This document shows, piece after piece, positions 45,367-53,086 of a DNA stretch of 64,000 bases; positions within the stretch are counted from its first letter, which is position 1, and each line of letters starts with the position of its first letter. The notes beneath the pieces are model-generated. The model worked only from the letters and a program-made list of their open reading frames with translations. It did not search any database and was not told the DNA's origin. The position numbers and the translations under genes were made by a program. This DNA is from Chloroflexota bacterium. GTDB lineage: Bacteria; Chloroflexota; Anaerolineae; J036; Brachytrichaceae. The stretch spans positions 85,909 through 149,908 of the forward strand of contig JAMCQN010000013.1 of NCBI GenBank assembly GCA_023382055.1, written 5' to 3'.

Positions 45367-46473
45367 CTACTGCGCCGCAGTGCGCACCAACTCTGCAATG
45401 CGCCGGCAGAAATCGATATCCCCATCCGGCGGAACCTGATCGGCTACGCCGACGATGAAACGCGTGCCGCGCCAGGCGTCCAGCAACCGGCGCACGTGCT
45501 TTTCCATATCCCGCCAGGTGAAAGGTGGCGCGAACATCACGCCGGGCACCCCACCCCACAGGATGACGGATTCGCTGCGCGCAACCGAGCGCATCTCCTC
45601 GACGCGCAAGTCGCCCGCCGGGTAAGGCGTCAGCGCCTCGACCGCGTCAAAGCCGACAGCGGCCAGTTTCGGCAGCAGCCCCGCGGCTGTGCCATCCAGG
45701 TGCACCGCGCACTTCACCCCGGCGGCGTGCAGGCGTTCCAGCCGGCGCGCGTGCGGCCCGGCCATGAAGCGTTCGTAATAGCCGGCCATGTTGTCGCTGG
45801 ACAGGTTGTCGGCGAAGTGCACCAGGGGCGGCGCGGCCCGGCATACCGCGTCGATGAGCGGCGCTTCCTGCGCCTCCATCAACTCAAACAACCGGCTCAC
45901 CACATCGGGGTGATCGGCGATCAGGTAGATGCCGTTCTCCACGCCGGCCCACTCATAAAGAAACGCGGAGAGCGGGCTGCGCGGCAGGGCGATGGACGGC
46001 AAGCCGTCGTAGGCAGCCCACAGGGTCATGCGCTCCTGGTAATCGTCCAGGCAGTCGGGAACCATGCGGCGGTGTTCCATCAGATATACCAGCGTGCGCA
46101 GATCTGTCTCGGTCTGCACAGGGTATCGTGTGCAGCCGACCGAACAACTCTGCGGCAGGAAAGCAGTCTCCTCGCACAGGTCGCCCAGCGGCGTGCGCCA
46201 ACGGCGCAGATTCACATCACCACGCGCTTCAGCCGTTACCGTCACGGAGCGGTCATATTCCGGCCGGCCCAACCAGAACTTGTCATACCAATAGTAGGGC
46301 AGGATGCCCAGCTCGCGACACAGCGCCAGGTAGCCTGCTTCGGTGTCCCAGGCGGGATCTGCGCTGCCCGCATAGCGCCGGCCGGCGATCCAGTAGCTGA
46401 TGTCAGCCGTCCACACGACTTCACCGGCAGGCTGACCGGCCAACAGGCGGCGCAAGGAGTTGAGCATAAACAT
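45367..46473 (-). CDS. Uroporphyrinogen-decarboxylase-family protein
   Basis: 368 residues of the UroD/MtaA/CmuA superfamily. LIADHPDVVSRLFELMEAQE, VHFADNLSSDNMAGYYERFM, KCAVHLDGTAAGLLPKLAAV and FDAVEALTPYPAGDLRVEEM fit the TIM-barrel enzymes acting on corrinoid methyl groups or related substrates. It lacks the N-terminal Arg-rich signature of true UroD, so haem synthesis is unlikely. No corrinoid protein is adjacent. Function unknown beyond the family. Confidence 0.75.
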   Translation of the reverse strand: MFMLNSLRRLLAGQPAGEVVWTADISYWIAGRRYAGSADPAWDTEAGYLALCRELGILPYYWYDKFWLGRPEYDRSVTVTAEARGDVNLRRWRTPLGDLCEETAFLPQSCSVGCTRYPVQTETDLRTLVYLMEHRRMVPDCLDDYQERMTLWAAYDGLPSIALPRSPLSAFLYEWAGVENGIYLIADHPDVVSRLFELMEAQEAPLIDAVCRAAPPLVHFADNLSSDNMAGYYERFMAGPHARRLERLHAAGVKCAVHLDGTAAGLLPKLAAVGFDAVEALTPYPAGDLRVEEMRSVARSESVILWGGVPGVMFAPPFTWRDMEKHVRRLLDAWRGTRFIVGVADQVPPDGDIDFCRRIAELVRTAAQ

Positions 46474-46516
46474 TCACTACGGCAATCAACCGATCTGATG
46501 TAGGCACTACAACTAA

Positions 46517-47296
46517 CTACTCCTTCTGGCCGATGAGCTGGATGTAGCGGGCCAGCAGCTTGTAAGGATACTCATCAGTCAGAGCAAACTCCAACTTCTC
46601 GAGCTTGTCCCGAATATCCGGTTGAGACTTCCGCTCGTTGTCACCCCAATAGCCCATGATACAGAGGACACCGTAGTGGCCTCTGACCACACAACCGGCT
46701 GATTGAAGCATATCCTCCATTTCCGCGGCGCTATACCCCTTGGCAACGGTGTCAAAGATTGTGTTGAACTCCTGAACGCTAACGGACTGAAGCGCGGCGT
46801 CCAGATCGCCAGCCAGAAAAGCCTTGTGATAAGGAATAGAATACCGATTTACCGCAATCAGAGATAGTGTGCCACCCCGTTTCAACGGTGAAAGCATAGC
46901 CCGGAGTGCTGTAGGCACATCCCTCACATATTGCAGTACATTGTGGCACAGGAGCAAGTCGAACTGTTGCTGCGGAAACAGTGAGGGAATCTCTTCAATG
47001 GTCTGGTGATGATAAGTAACCTTGTCCAGCACACCATTCGCTGCAAAGACCAGTCTTCCGTCCGCAATCATCTCTTTTGAGTAGTCAACGATGTCGACCT
47101 GATGACCGAGTTGTGCGAGGGCTAAGGAATCGTAACCGTTGCCACCGCCTGCATCCAGAACACGGAGCACATGGTTGTCTACATGCCGAAGCAGATTGGA
47201 CAATGCAACCTTGCGCTTGATCTGCTGCCAGGGGTTAGATTGCTCATGCCTCCATTTATCGACGTGTGTATCAAACGTTAGGGGGTCGGTAGACAT
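46517..47296 (-). CDS. Class I SAM-dependent methyltransferase, CmoM/SmtA-like
   Basis: 259 residues. The SAM site is VLDAGGGNGYDSLALAQLGH, with VDIVDYSKEMI, DLLLCHNVLQYVRDV and GGTLSLIAVN following. FDTHVDKWRHEQSNPWQQIK at the N-terminus resembles CmoM, which methylates cmo5U in tRNA; a small-molecule substrate is equally possible. A TATAAT ends 6 nt before the ATG with no ribosome site, suggesting a leaderless mRNA. Confidence 0.78.
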   Translation of the reverse strand: MSTDPLTFDTHVDKWRHEQSNPWQQIKRKVALSNLLRHVDNHVLRVLDAGGGNGYDSLALAQLGHQVDIVDYSKEMIADGRLVFAANGVLDKVTYHHQTIEEIPSLFPQQQFDLLLCHNVLQYVRDVPTALRAMLSPLKRGGTLSLIAVNRYSIPYHKAFLAGDLDAALQSVSVQEFNTIFDTVAKGYSAAEMEDMLQSAGCVVRGHYGVLCIMGYWGDNERKSQPDIRDKLEKLEFALTDEYPYKLLARYIQLIGQKE

Positions 47297-47302
47297 AGCG
47301 CT

Positions 47303-47308
47303 ATTATA
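47303..47308 (-). promoter_or_regulatory. -10 element placed for a leaderless methyltransferase mRNA
   Basis: On the minus strand TATAAT (47308-47303) is followed by 6 nt and the ATG at 47296. No Shine-Dalgarno is possible in that space. Confidence 0.45.
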
Positions 47309-47375
47309 TGGGCGCTGGGGGCAGGCGCCGGGTGGCCGCCGCTAACACTTTCCCGCTGCGCCGCCAGTCCCGATC

Positions 47376-47585
47376 TTACACCTCCGAGTTCTGGCAGAAC
47401 TCGGAGGTGTTACGTTCCTTAGACGCGCCAAAGGTATGTCCTGTGCGGATGCGGGCGATGTCGCCCCAGGAATCGAACATGGTTCATCCTCCCTGGTTCA
47501 ATGTATAGCCGCTGCGGCATTCCCGGATGCACTGCGCGGTCTCAACCGACTGGCCGCCGGCCTGTGGGTCGCCGATGATCGCGTA
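47376..47585 (-). pseudogene. Gene debris between two hairpin repeats
   Basis: On the minus strand, the text IIGDPQAGGQSVETAQCIRE continues to a stop at 47484 and looks like the C-terminus of an unidentified protein, cut off upstream by the repeat at 47587. A second frame opens at ATG 47480 after GGGAGG and encodes 34 residues (MFDSWGDIARIRTGHTFGAS...), ending at 47376 inside the repeat at 47378, which supplies its last ten residues. Both look like pieces of larger genes. Confidence 0.4.
47378..47410. repeat. REP-like hairpin repeat, second sequence type
   Basis: ACACCTCCGAGTTCT (47378-47392) and its exact complement (47396-47410) form a 15-bp stem around GGC. Its layout (15-bp arms, 3-nt loop) equals that of copies 12393-12425 and 47587-47619, but the sequence differs. 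A half copy is at 45338-45360. Confidence 0.8.
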
Positions 47586-47586
47586 A

Positions 47587-47619
47587 AGACTCCCGGAATC
47601 TCGGAGATTCCGGGAGTCT
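47587..47619. repeat. REP-like hairpin repeat, copy 2 of the AGACTCCCGG type
   Basis: Arms AGACTCCCGGAATCT (47587-47601) and complement (47605-47619) with loop CGG, identical to 12393-12425. The flank GGGTTCTC on the right is the inverse of the GAGAACCC left flank of the other copy, so this copy is inserted in the opposite orientation. Confidence 0.85.
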
Positions 47620-47661
47620 GGGTTCTCTCGGTGGTGTTGATCTCATTATTCCTTTTCATGC

Positions 47662-47689
47662 TTGACATTTGAACTATCACTACTAGAAT
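47662..47689 (+). promoter_or_regulatory. Promoter of the ECF transporter-hydantoinase operon
   Basis: Consensus TTGACA (47662-47667) and TAGAAT (47684-47689) separated by 16 nt. Transcription would start near 47696, leaving a leader of about 227 nt to the ecfS ATG, with a terminator in its first third. Confidence 0.65.
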
Positions 47690-47726
47690 CAAATTCGCTT
47701 TCACAATTGTCCGATAAGGTCCCAGA

Positions 47727-47773
47727 AGCCTTTGTACGTGTGCGCGCCGTTTGCGCATAAAGGCTGGTTTTTT
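47727..47773 (+). terminator. Intrinsic terminator in the ECF operon leader (attenuator candidate)
   Basis: AGCCTTT (47727-47733) pairs with AAAGGCT (47759-47765); inside, TGTGCGC pairs with GCGCATA around GCCGTTT. The stem is followed by GG and TTTTTT (47768-47773). It lies about 35 nt after the predicted start and 150 nt before ecfS, with no plus-strand gene ahead of it, so it probably controls read-through into the transporter operon or ends a very short RNA. Confidence 0.7.
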
Positions 47774-47922
47774 ATGTGACGTGCACTGTTCACGGCAGGA
47801 GGTTCTATTTGAGGTAAGCTGCATCGAATCGCTGGCTAATGGCTCCTAATTCGTTATTCCCCTTCGTTATCTATCATTTATCAAGTATTCAGTCAGGGTT
47901 GCTCGATTTGAGGAGGATATCC

Positions 47923-48552
47923 ATGGCATCTATGGCTACAACCACGTCATCAACGTCATCCGTCTGGGAAAAGGAAGCCGGTGAGATACGCAAACCCGGT
48001 ATCATCCATGTCGTCATTCTGGCGCTCTTTACAGGCATTGGCATCGTTGTCGGAACGTTCGGCAGCCTGGCCGTTCCCATCGGTTTCGTCTCCGCTTTCT
48101 GGCCTGGTCAGGCCGTGCAAAGCATTGGATCAATCTGGTTTGGTGGCTGGGGCGCGATATCAGCGTTTCTCTTCCCGCTGATCTCCAACTCGCTGTCAGG
48201 CTCAGCGCCATTGCCGGTCTCCATCGCCTATATCCCCGGGAACCTGGCCCAGGGTATCATCGCTGCCATCGCCTTCCGGGCCTTTAAGTCGGACCCGTCG
48301 CTGCGAACCAGCAAAGACTGGGTCGTATGGATACTGCTTGGCGCCATCCTGCCCAACGCCATAGGCGCAATCTGGGGCACCGGTGTGTTAGTTGCCTTCG
48401 GTCTCGTCACGAGCGCGGCGGCGGTCACCACTGTACTGGGATGGTTCATTGGCAATTCGATTCCTTCGATCATCCTAGGAAGCATCGTTCTAAAGTTTGT
48501 TTCGCCTCTAGTGCTCCGCTCGAAAGCATTCTGCAAGGGTTGGTGGGCTTAA
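47923..48552 (+). CDS. ECF transporter substrate-binding (S) component
   Basis: 209 residues with about six membrane helices: IHVVILALFTGIGIVVGTFG, SIWFGGWGAISAFLFPLISN, YIPGNLAQGIIAAIAF and a last helix before SKAFCKGWWA. Size and pattern fit an ECF S component, the membrane protein that binds the transported micronutrient. ATG 47923 is set by AGGAGGA 8 nt upstream. The genes for T and both ATPase components follow, then a hydantoinase, so the ligand may be a hydantoin, dihydropyrimidine or related cyclic amide; this is context inference. It does not look like ThiT, BioY or CbiM. Confidence 0.78.
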   Translation: MASMATTTSSTSSVWEKEAGEIRKPGIIHVVILALFTGIGIVVGTFGSLAVPIGFVSAFWPGQAVQSIGSIWFGGWGAISAFLFPLISNSLSGSAPLPVSIAYIPGNLAQGIIAAIAFRAFKSDPSLRTSKDWVVWILLGAILPNAIGAIWGTGVLVAFGLVTSAAAVTTVLGWFIGNSIPSIILGSIVLKFVSPLVLRSKAFCKGWWA

Positions 48553-48610
48553 ACCCTTATCTCGATCCGCATTCAGACGAACCGACACAGGGTAGAATCT
48601 CCGTCTATCG

Positions 48611-48639
48611 GGGAGTGCAATTACGCACCTTGCACTCCC
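48611..48639. promoter_or_regulatory. Intercistronic hairpin between ecfS and ecfT
   Basis: GGGAGTGCAA (48611-48620) and TTGCACTCCC (48630-48639) form a perfect 10-bp stem with a 9-nt loop in the 131-nt gap between the two genes. There is no T-run, so it is more likely an mRNA-processing or stabilising element that sets the S to T ratio than a terminator. Confidence 0.5.
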
Positions 48640-48683
48640 GCGTCTATTCACTGCCTGCATCGAATTGGAAATGGTTGGCATCA

Positions 48684-49595
48684 ATGGCAATAACGGCTGA
48701 AGCGCCCGGCGGCGCCCGCGCTGCAAAAATGCGCAAAACCCTGCTGGGCTACGTCCCCATCGAATCACCTTTTTATCGTTATCACCCGGTCACCCGGCTG
48801 GTATTGTTCGTGTTCATCGGCGTCGTCCCGATTTTCATCGACATGCCGGAGATCAATTTCGCGCTGGTCGTACTCACGATCCTGCTGCTGCTGTGGGGCA
48901 AGGCGGACCTCAAGCGACTGCGTATCTACATGCCCATGATCGTCACGATCGCCATTTTTATGTTCCTGGTGGTGTTTCTGGCCCCAGGCAACGACCCGAC
49001 CTACACTCCCGTTCGGATCGGACCAGCCACTATCTATTACCAGCCGGTATTCTTCACTTTCGCCTCTTACTGGCGCCTGATGGCAATGCTGTTTGGCACC
49101 ATCTTATATTTCTCGACCAACCGCGAGCGCGATATGCTGGTGGCGCTGCGCTCGCTCAAGCTGCCGTTCATCGCCTCTTATGTGGTGGGCTTCTCTATCC
49201 GCGCCGCAGGCATGTTCATGGAAGACTTCAGCACCATCCGCGAGGCCGAGCAGGCGCGCGGGCTGGATAAGTCCGCGCTCAAGCTGGCTGATCAGGTTAA
49301 GCTATACGTCATGTACCTGGTGCCGTTGTTTTCCATCGCGCTGCGTCGCGCCGATGAGATCAGCCACGCTTTGTTTGCGCGCGGCTATAACTTCACCGGC
49401 AAGGTGGGGCGCGGCGACAAGCGCTCCGATTACATTCTGACCAAGTACACCATGACGAAAGCGGATTGGGCCTGGGTCACGGGGCTGGTTCTGGCTTTCG
49501 TCGCAGCGGCTGTGGCGGAATATGGGTACGGCGGTTTTCGCCTCGTTCACTCTCCTATCAATATATTGCTGCGCCAAGCGCTGGGGATCGGTTGA
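48684..49595 (+). CDS. ecfT: ECF transporter transmembrane (T) component
   Basis: 303 residues with N-terminal helices (RLVLFVFIGVVPIFI, FALVVLTILLLLWG, MIVTIAIFMFLVVFLAP) and the cytoplasmic coupling region. Both ATPase-contacting Ala-Arg-Gly motifs are present: EAEQARGLD (191-193) and ALFARGYNF (232-234). It couples the two ATPases to the S component. ATG 48684 is chosen; upstream in-frame text overlaps ecfS and its hairpin. ATG 48729 (MRKTLLGYVP) is an alternative. Confidence 0.9.
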   Translation: MAITAEAPGGARAAKMRKTLLGYVPIESPFYRYHPVTRLVLFVFIGVVPIFIDMPEINFALVVLTILLLLWGKADLKRLRIYMPMIVTIAIFMFLVVFLAPGNDPTYTPVRIGPATIYYQPVFFTFASYWRLMAMLFGTILYFSTNRERDMLVALRSLKLPFIASYVVGFSIRAAGMFMEDFSTIREAEQARGLDKSALKLADQVKLYVMYLVPLFSIALRRADEISHALFARGYNFTGKVGRGDKRSDYILTKYTMTKADWAWVTGLVLAFVAAAVAEYGYGGFRLVHSPINILLRQALGIG

Positions 49596-49599
49596 AATC

Positions 49600-50484
49600 A
49601 TGGGTGCTGCAATCGTCATCAAAAACCTGGAATGGAAGTACGAGCACACGACGCAGTTCGCCCTGCGCGGCGTGAATCTGGAGGTCGAGGAGAATACGTT
49701 CCTGGGCATCGTCGGCGCGAACGAGCAGGGTAAAACCACCCTGATCAACTGCATCTGCGGCCTGATTCCGCATTCGTTCAACGGCGTGTATCGCGGTTCC
49801 GTGGAAATCTACGGTAAACCGGTGCTGAAGATGAGCGGGCTGGAGATCGCCACACAAGTCGGCCTGGTCTTCGCCGACCCCGAAGCGCAGTTCACCGCCA
49901 TGACCGTCGAGGAGGAGCTGGTATTCGGGTTGGAGAACACCGGCTATGATCTGGGCAAAATCAAGGAGCGCCTGGACTGGGCGGTCGACGTCACGATGAT
50001 CGGCGACCTGCTCGATAAAAGCCCGTATGACATCTCCGGCGGGCAGAAACAGCGCATGGCAATCGCCTGCGTGCTGGCAATGAACCCGCCCATCATCATC
50101 ATGGACGAGCCGACATCCATGATCGATCCGCTGGGCAAACAGTTCATCTTCGACATACTGCGCAAACTGAAAGACGCCGGCGACCGCACGATCATCGTGG
50201 TGGAGCACAACATCGAACAACTGGCGCCGCTGGCCGATCAGTTGCTGCTGATGCAGGGCGGTCAGATATCGAAAGTCGCGCCGCCCGCCCGGTTTTTCGA
50301 CGACCTCCCCATGGTGGTGGGCAGCGGCGCCTACCCGCCGGAAGTGACCAGTTTCGCCTACTGGTTGAAGCAGTCGGGGCGCCTGCCGCAGGAACATATC
50401 CTGCCCTATCGTTTTGAGGACGGCGTTGACGTGGCGCGAGCGGCATTCAACAGCGCGAGGAAAACCGATGAGCCAATACCTTGA
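49600..50484 (+). CDS. ECF transporter ATPase, first subunit
   Basis: 294 residues. Walker A GANEQGKT (39-46), ABC signature ISGGQ (145-149), Walker B IIIMDEP (Glu170) and switch His in VVEHNIEQLA. The Q-loop position reads VFADPEAQF, so Ala92 stands where Gln is normal. ATG 49600 follows ecfT by 4 bp. Its 3' end overlaps the second ATPase gene by 17 bp, implying coupled synthesis of the pair. Confidence 0.92.
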   Translation: MGAAIVIKNLEWKYEHTTQFALRGVNLEVEENTFLGIVGANEQGKTTLINCICGLIPHSFNGVYRGSVEIYGKPVLKMSGLEIATQVGLVFADPEAQFTAMTVEEELVFGLENTGYDLGKIKERLDWAVDVTMIGDLLDKSPYDISGGQKQRMAIACVLAMNPPIIIMDEPTSMIDPLGKQFIFDILRKLKDAGDRTIIVVEHNIEQLAPLADQLLLMQGGQISKVAPPARFFDDLPMVVGSGAYPPEVTSFAYWLKQSGRLPQEHILPYRFEDGVDVARAAFNSARKTDEPIP

Positions 50485-51310
50485 GGTTTCGCATCTCGAT
50501 TACACCTATCCCGACGGCACGCCGGCGCTGTTCGATATAAACGTCAGCATCGGCGAGCAGGAGTTCGTCGCGTTGATCGGGCAGAACGGCTCCGGCAAAA
50601 CGACGCTGTCCAAGTGCATGAACGGCCTGTTCAAGCCGACCAGCGGCAGCGTGATCGTCGATGGCATCGATACGCGCGGCAAGGGCGTGGTGAAGCAACT
50701 GGTCACCCGGATTGGCTATGTGTTCCAGAACCCCGACCACCAGTTGTTCAACGACTCGGTGCAGAAGGAAATCGCTTATGGGCCGCGCAATATCAACCTG
50801 TCCGCCGCGGAGGTAAAGGCGCGCGTCGATGAGGCCGCCAAAGTGGCCGGGGTCAGCACGGACCTGTATACCACGCACCCGTTCTTCCTGCCCAAAGGGC
50901 TGCGCCAGCGCGTGGCGATTGCATCCATCCTGGCGCTCAAGCCGCGCACGATCATCGTGGACGAGCCGACCACCGGCCAGGATATGCGCCAGTCGATCGA
51001 GGTGATGGAGTTTCTCGAAAGCCTGTGGCAGGCCGGGCACACCATCATCATCGTCACGCATGAAATGTCCATCGTCGCGCATTACGCCCGCCGCGTGATC
51101 GCGCTGCGCCAGGGGCGCGTCCTGTTGGACGACACGACGCGCGCGGTGTTCGCGCAGCCGGACATGCTGCGGCAGACCTATGTAGAACCGCCGCAGATCA
51201 CGCGCGTCGCGCAACGCCTCGACGGTCTGACGCCGCGCGACATCCTGACCGTGGAGGAAATGCAGGATGCTTTCCGGTCCGCCGTATCGCGCATAGAAAA
51301 GAAGGGGTAA
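50468..51310 (+). CDS. ECF transporter ATPase, second subunit, with degenerate signature
   Basis: 280 residues. Walker A GQNGSGKT (38-45), normal Q-loop VFQNPDHQ (Gln87), Walker B TIIVDEP (Glu166) and switch His in IIIVTHEMS. The ABC signature is abnormal: LPKGLRQ (141-147) stands where LSGGQxQ is expected. In the heterodimer this would leave one composite ATP site with a weak signature. ATG 50468 is chosen because GAGGA lies 6 nt before it. The hydantoinase gene follows after 6 bp. Confidence 0.92.
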   Translation: MSQYLEVSHLDYTYPDGTPALFDINVSIGEQEFVALIGQNGSGKTTLSKCMNGLFKPTSGSVIVDGIDTRGKGVVKQLVTRIGYVFQNPDHQLFNDSVQKEIAYGPRNINLSAAEVKARVDEAAKVAGVSTDLYTTHPFFLPKGLRQRVAIASILALKPRTIIVDEPTTGQDMRQSIEVMEFLESLWQAGHTIIIVTHEMSIVAHYARRVIALRQGRVLLDDTTRAVFAQPDMLRQTYVEPPQITRVAQRLDGLTPRDILTVEEMQDAFRSAVSRIEKKG

Positions 51311-51316
51311 TCGATC

Positions 51317-52717
51317 ATGGCTTTCGATCTTGTCATCACACACGGAACCGTCGTTACCGCCGACGCCACTTTTCGCGCCAATGTCGCTGTAAACAACGGC
51401 AAGGTAGCCGCCATTCTGAATCCGCAGGATGCTCCTGAAGCAGCGCAATACCTGGACGCCGCCGGATGCTATGTGTTGCCCGGCGCGGTCGATGCGCACG
51501 TGCATCTGCACATGCTCACCGCAGCGGGCATTTACAGCGCCGACGACTGGCGCACCGGCACAAAGGCGGCGGCGCTGGGCGGGGTCACATCGGTGGTTGA
51601 CTTCGTGCAGGCGCTGCCGGGGCAGACGTCGATGGAAGCGCTGCATCAGCGCGTGGATGACGCGCGCGACGCCGTGATCGATTACGGATTCCACATGACG
51701 ATTCACCCCGACGAAAGTCCGATTGCCGGCGTGAACCAACGTGTCAGCGACTTTCGCATCAGCGAGATTCGCCTGGCGGCAGACGCAGGCTGCCCGACCT
51801 TCAAGATGTACCAGGCGTACACCGGTCTGCAGATCCAGGACGCCGATCTGTTCCGCGCGCTGCGCGCCATCGCCGAGGTCAATGGGATGGCCTGCGTGCA
51901 CGCCGAGAACGGGGATGTCATCCAGGTGCTGCGCGATTCGGTTGATGCGCCCGCGGACCTGACGAACGGCCTGCTGCACGCACAGACGCGCCCGACCATC
52001 CAGGAGGCGGAAGCCGTCACGCGCACGCTCGCCTGCGCCGAGTTGACCGGCGCGCGCGTGCTGATCTTCCATATCAGTTGCGACCTGGCGGGGAACGTCG
52101 TGGCAGCCGCCAAGGCGCGCGGCCTGTCCAATGTCTTCGGTGAAACCTGCCCGCAATATCTGGTGTTCACCGATGAGAAACTGGCGCGTCCGGACGGCCG
52201 GCTGTGGATGTGCGCCCCACCCTTGCGCCCGCAGTCTGACCAAGATGCCCTGTGGCGCAAACTGAAGACAGGCGTGTTGGATGTGGTCAGCTCCGATCAT
52301 TGCCCGTTCACGCGCGCGCAGAAAGACCTGGGCGCAACTGATTTCCGGCGTGTGCCAAACGGTATGCCCGGCATCGAGACTCGAATGGGAGTGCTGCACG
52401 AGTTCGGTGTGCGCACGGGCAAGCTGAGTTTGAATGACTGGGTGCGGGTGTGCAGCACACGACCGGCGGAGTTACACGGGCTGCAGAGCAAGGGGCGCCT
52501 GGCGCCTGGTTATGACGCGGATATCGTGATCTTCGACCCTGCCGAGAGAAAGGAGTTATCGACCAGTGCGCTGCATTCGGCGCTGGATTATTCCGTGTGC
52601 GAGGGGATGACCTGCACGGGCTGGACGCGCGATGTGCTGCTGCGCGGCAACATGATTGTGCGGGATGGCCAGCATGTGGGTAATACCGGCGATGGCCGGT
52701 TTCTAAAAAGATCGTAA
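51317..52717 (+). CDS. Hydantoinase/dihydropyrimidinase-family cyclic amidohydrolase
   Basis: 466 residues of the amidohydrolase superfamily. Metal-site residues: DAHVHL (His61, His63), the carbamylated-lysine motif TFKMYQAY (Lys163), CVHAENGD (His195), IFHISC (His252) and SSDHCPF (Asp327). It opens hydantoin or dihydropyrimidine rings; allantoinase or dihydroorotase activity cannot be excluded, though TFKMYQAYTG favours hydantoinase. It is the last gene of the ECF operon, so it probably processes the imported compound. GGGG and ATCG precede the ATG at 51317. Confidence 0.9.
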   Translation: MAFDLVITHGTVVTADATFRANVAVNNGKVAAILNPQDAPEAAQYLDAAGCYVLPGAVDAHVHLHMLTAAGIYSADDWRTGTKAAALGGVTSVVDFVQALPGQTSMEALHQRVDDARDAVIDYGFHMTIHPDESPIAGVNQRVSDFRISEIRLAADAGCPTFKMYQAYTGLQIQDADLFRALRAIAEVNGMACVHAENGDVIQVLRDSVDAPADLTNGLLHAQTRPTIQEAEAVTRTLACAELTGARVLIFHISCDLAGNVVAAAKARGLSNVFGETCPQYLVFTDEKLARPDGRLWMCAPPLRPQSDQDALWRKLKTGVLDVVSSDHCPFTRAQKDLGATDFRRVPNGMPGIETRMGVLHEFGVRTGKLSLNDWVRVCSTRPAELHGLQSKGRLAPGYDADIVIFDPAERKELSTSALHSALDYSVCEGMTCTGWTRDVLLRGNMIVRDGQHVGNTGDGRFLKRS

Positions 52718-52722
52718 CTGCC

Positions 52723-53050
52723 TCAGGCCAGTTGAAGCGTAACTGGCCTGCCGTCAAGCAGATCACGCAGAGCCGCCAAGGCTTGACAGCCTTGCTTGCG
52801 CATAATTGAGATATAGCCATGCACGCTGGCGAATATACGCGCACCCTCGGCGCTGCGAAAGCAGCCCGATCCTTTCTACTTCACTCTCATCATGCGCAAG
52901 TCCCACTCAGCTTGGTTGTTATCGAAGGGCACGCGCAAGTCGTGCATGAAGCGCAACACGCTCTCTTTGTGGTCGTGCAAGCGTTCAGCCACGCGTAGCG
53001 TGCACGCGGGTGAGGTAAGCGCCCGTCTGCGCTGGCCCGGCACACACAGT
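52723..53050 (-). pseudogene. C-terminal remnant of an IS66-family transposase
   Basis: The minus strand reads RVAERLHDHKESVLRFMHDL, VPFDNNQAEWDLRMMRVK, an in-frame TAG near 52877, then GSGCFRSAEGARIFASVHGY and ISIMRKQGCQALAALRDLLD to a stop at 52723. This is the DNNQAERDLRM...GGFRS...STLRKQG signature at the end of IS66 transposases, with Glu-Trp where Glu-Arg is normal. The N-terminal domains and the partner ORFs are absent. Confidence 0.85.
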
Positions 53051-53086
53051 GGTCCGACTTCTTGCAGAAGTCTGACTTCCCCGTCC

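Noticed and set aside
45289..46503. 404-codon plus-strand frame opposite the UroD-family gene
   Set aside because: No recognisable domain, and it includes the half hairpin repeat and transposase-flank DNA; the minus-strand frame carries the family motifs.
47690..47922. TPP or preQ1 riboswitch in the ECF leader
   Set aside because: The TPP core segments are absent and the preQ1-I stem with A-rich tail is not visible; too little sequence precedes the terminator.
50447..52399. 650-codon minus-strand frame opposite the ECF ATPase and hydantoinase genes
   Set aside because: His/Arg/Gln-rich antisense text over two clearly functional genes; a product of high GC.
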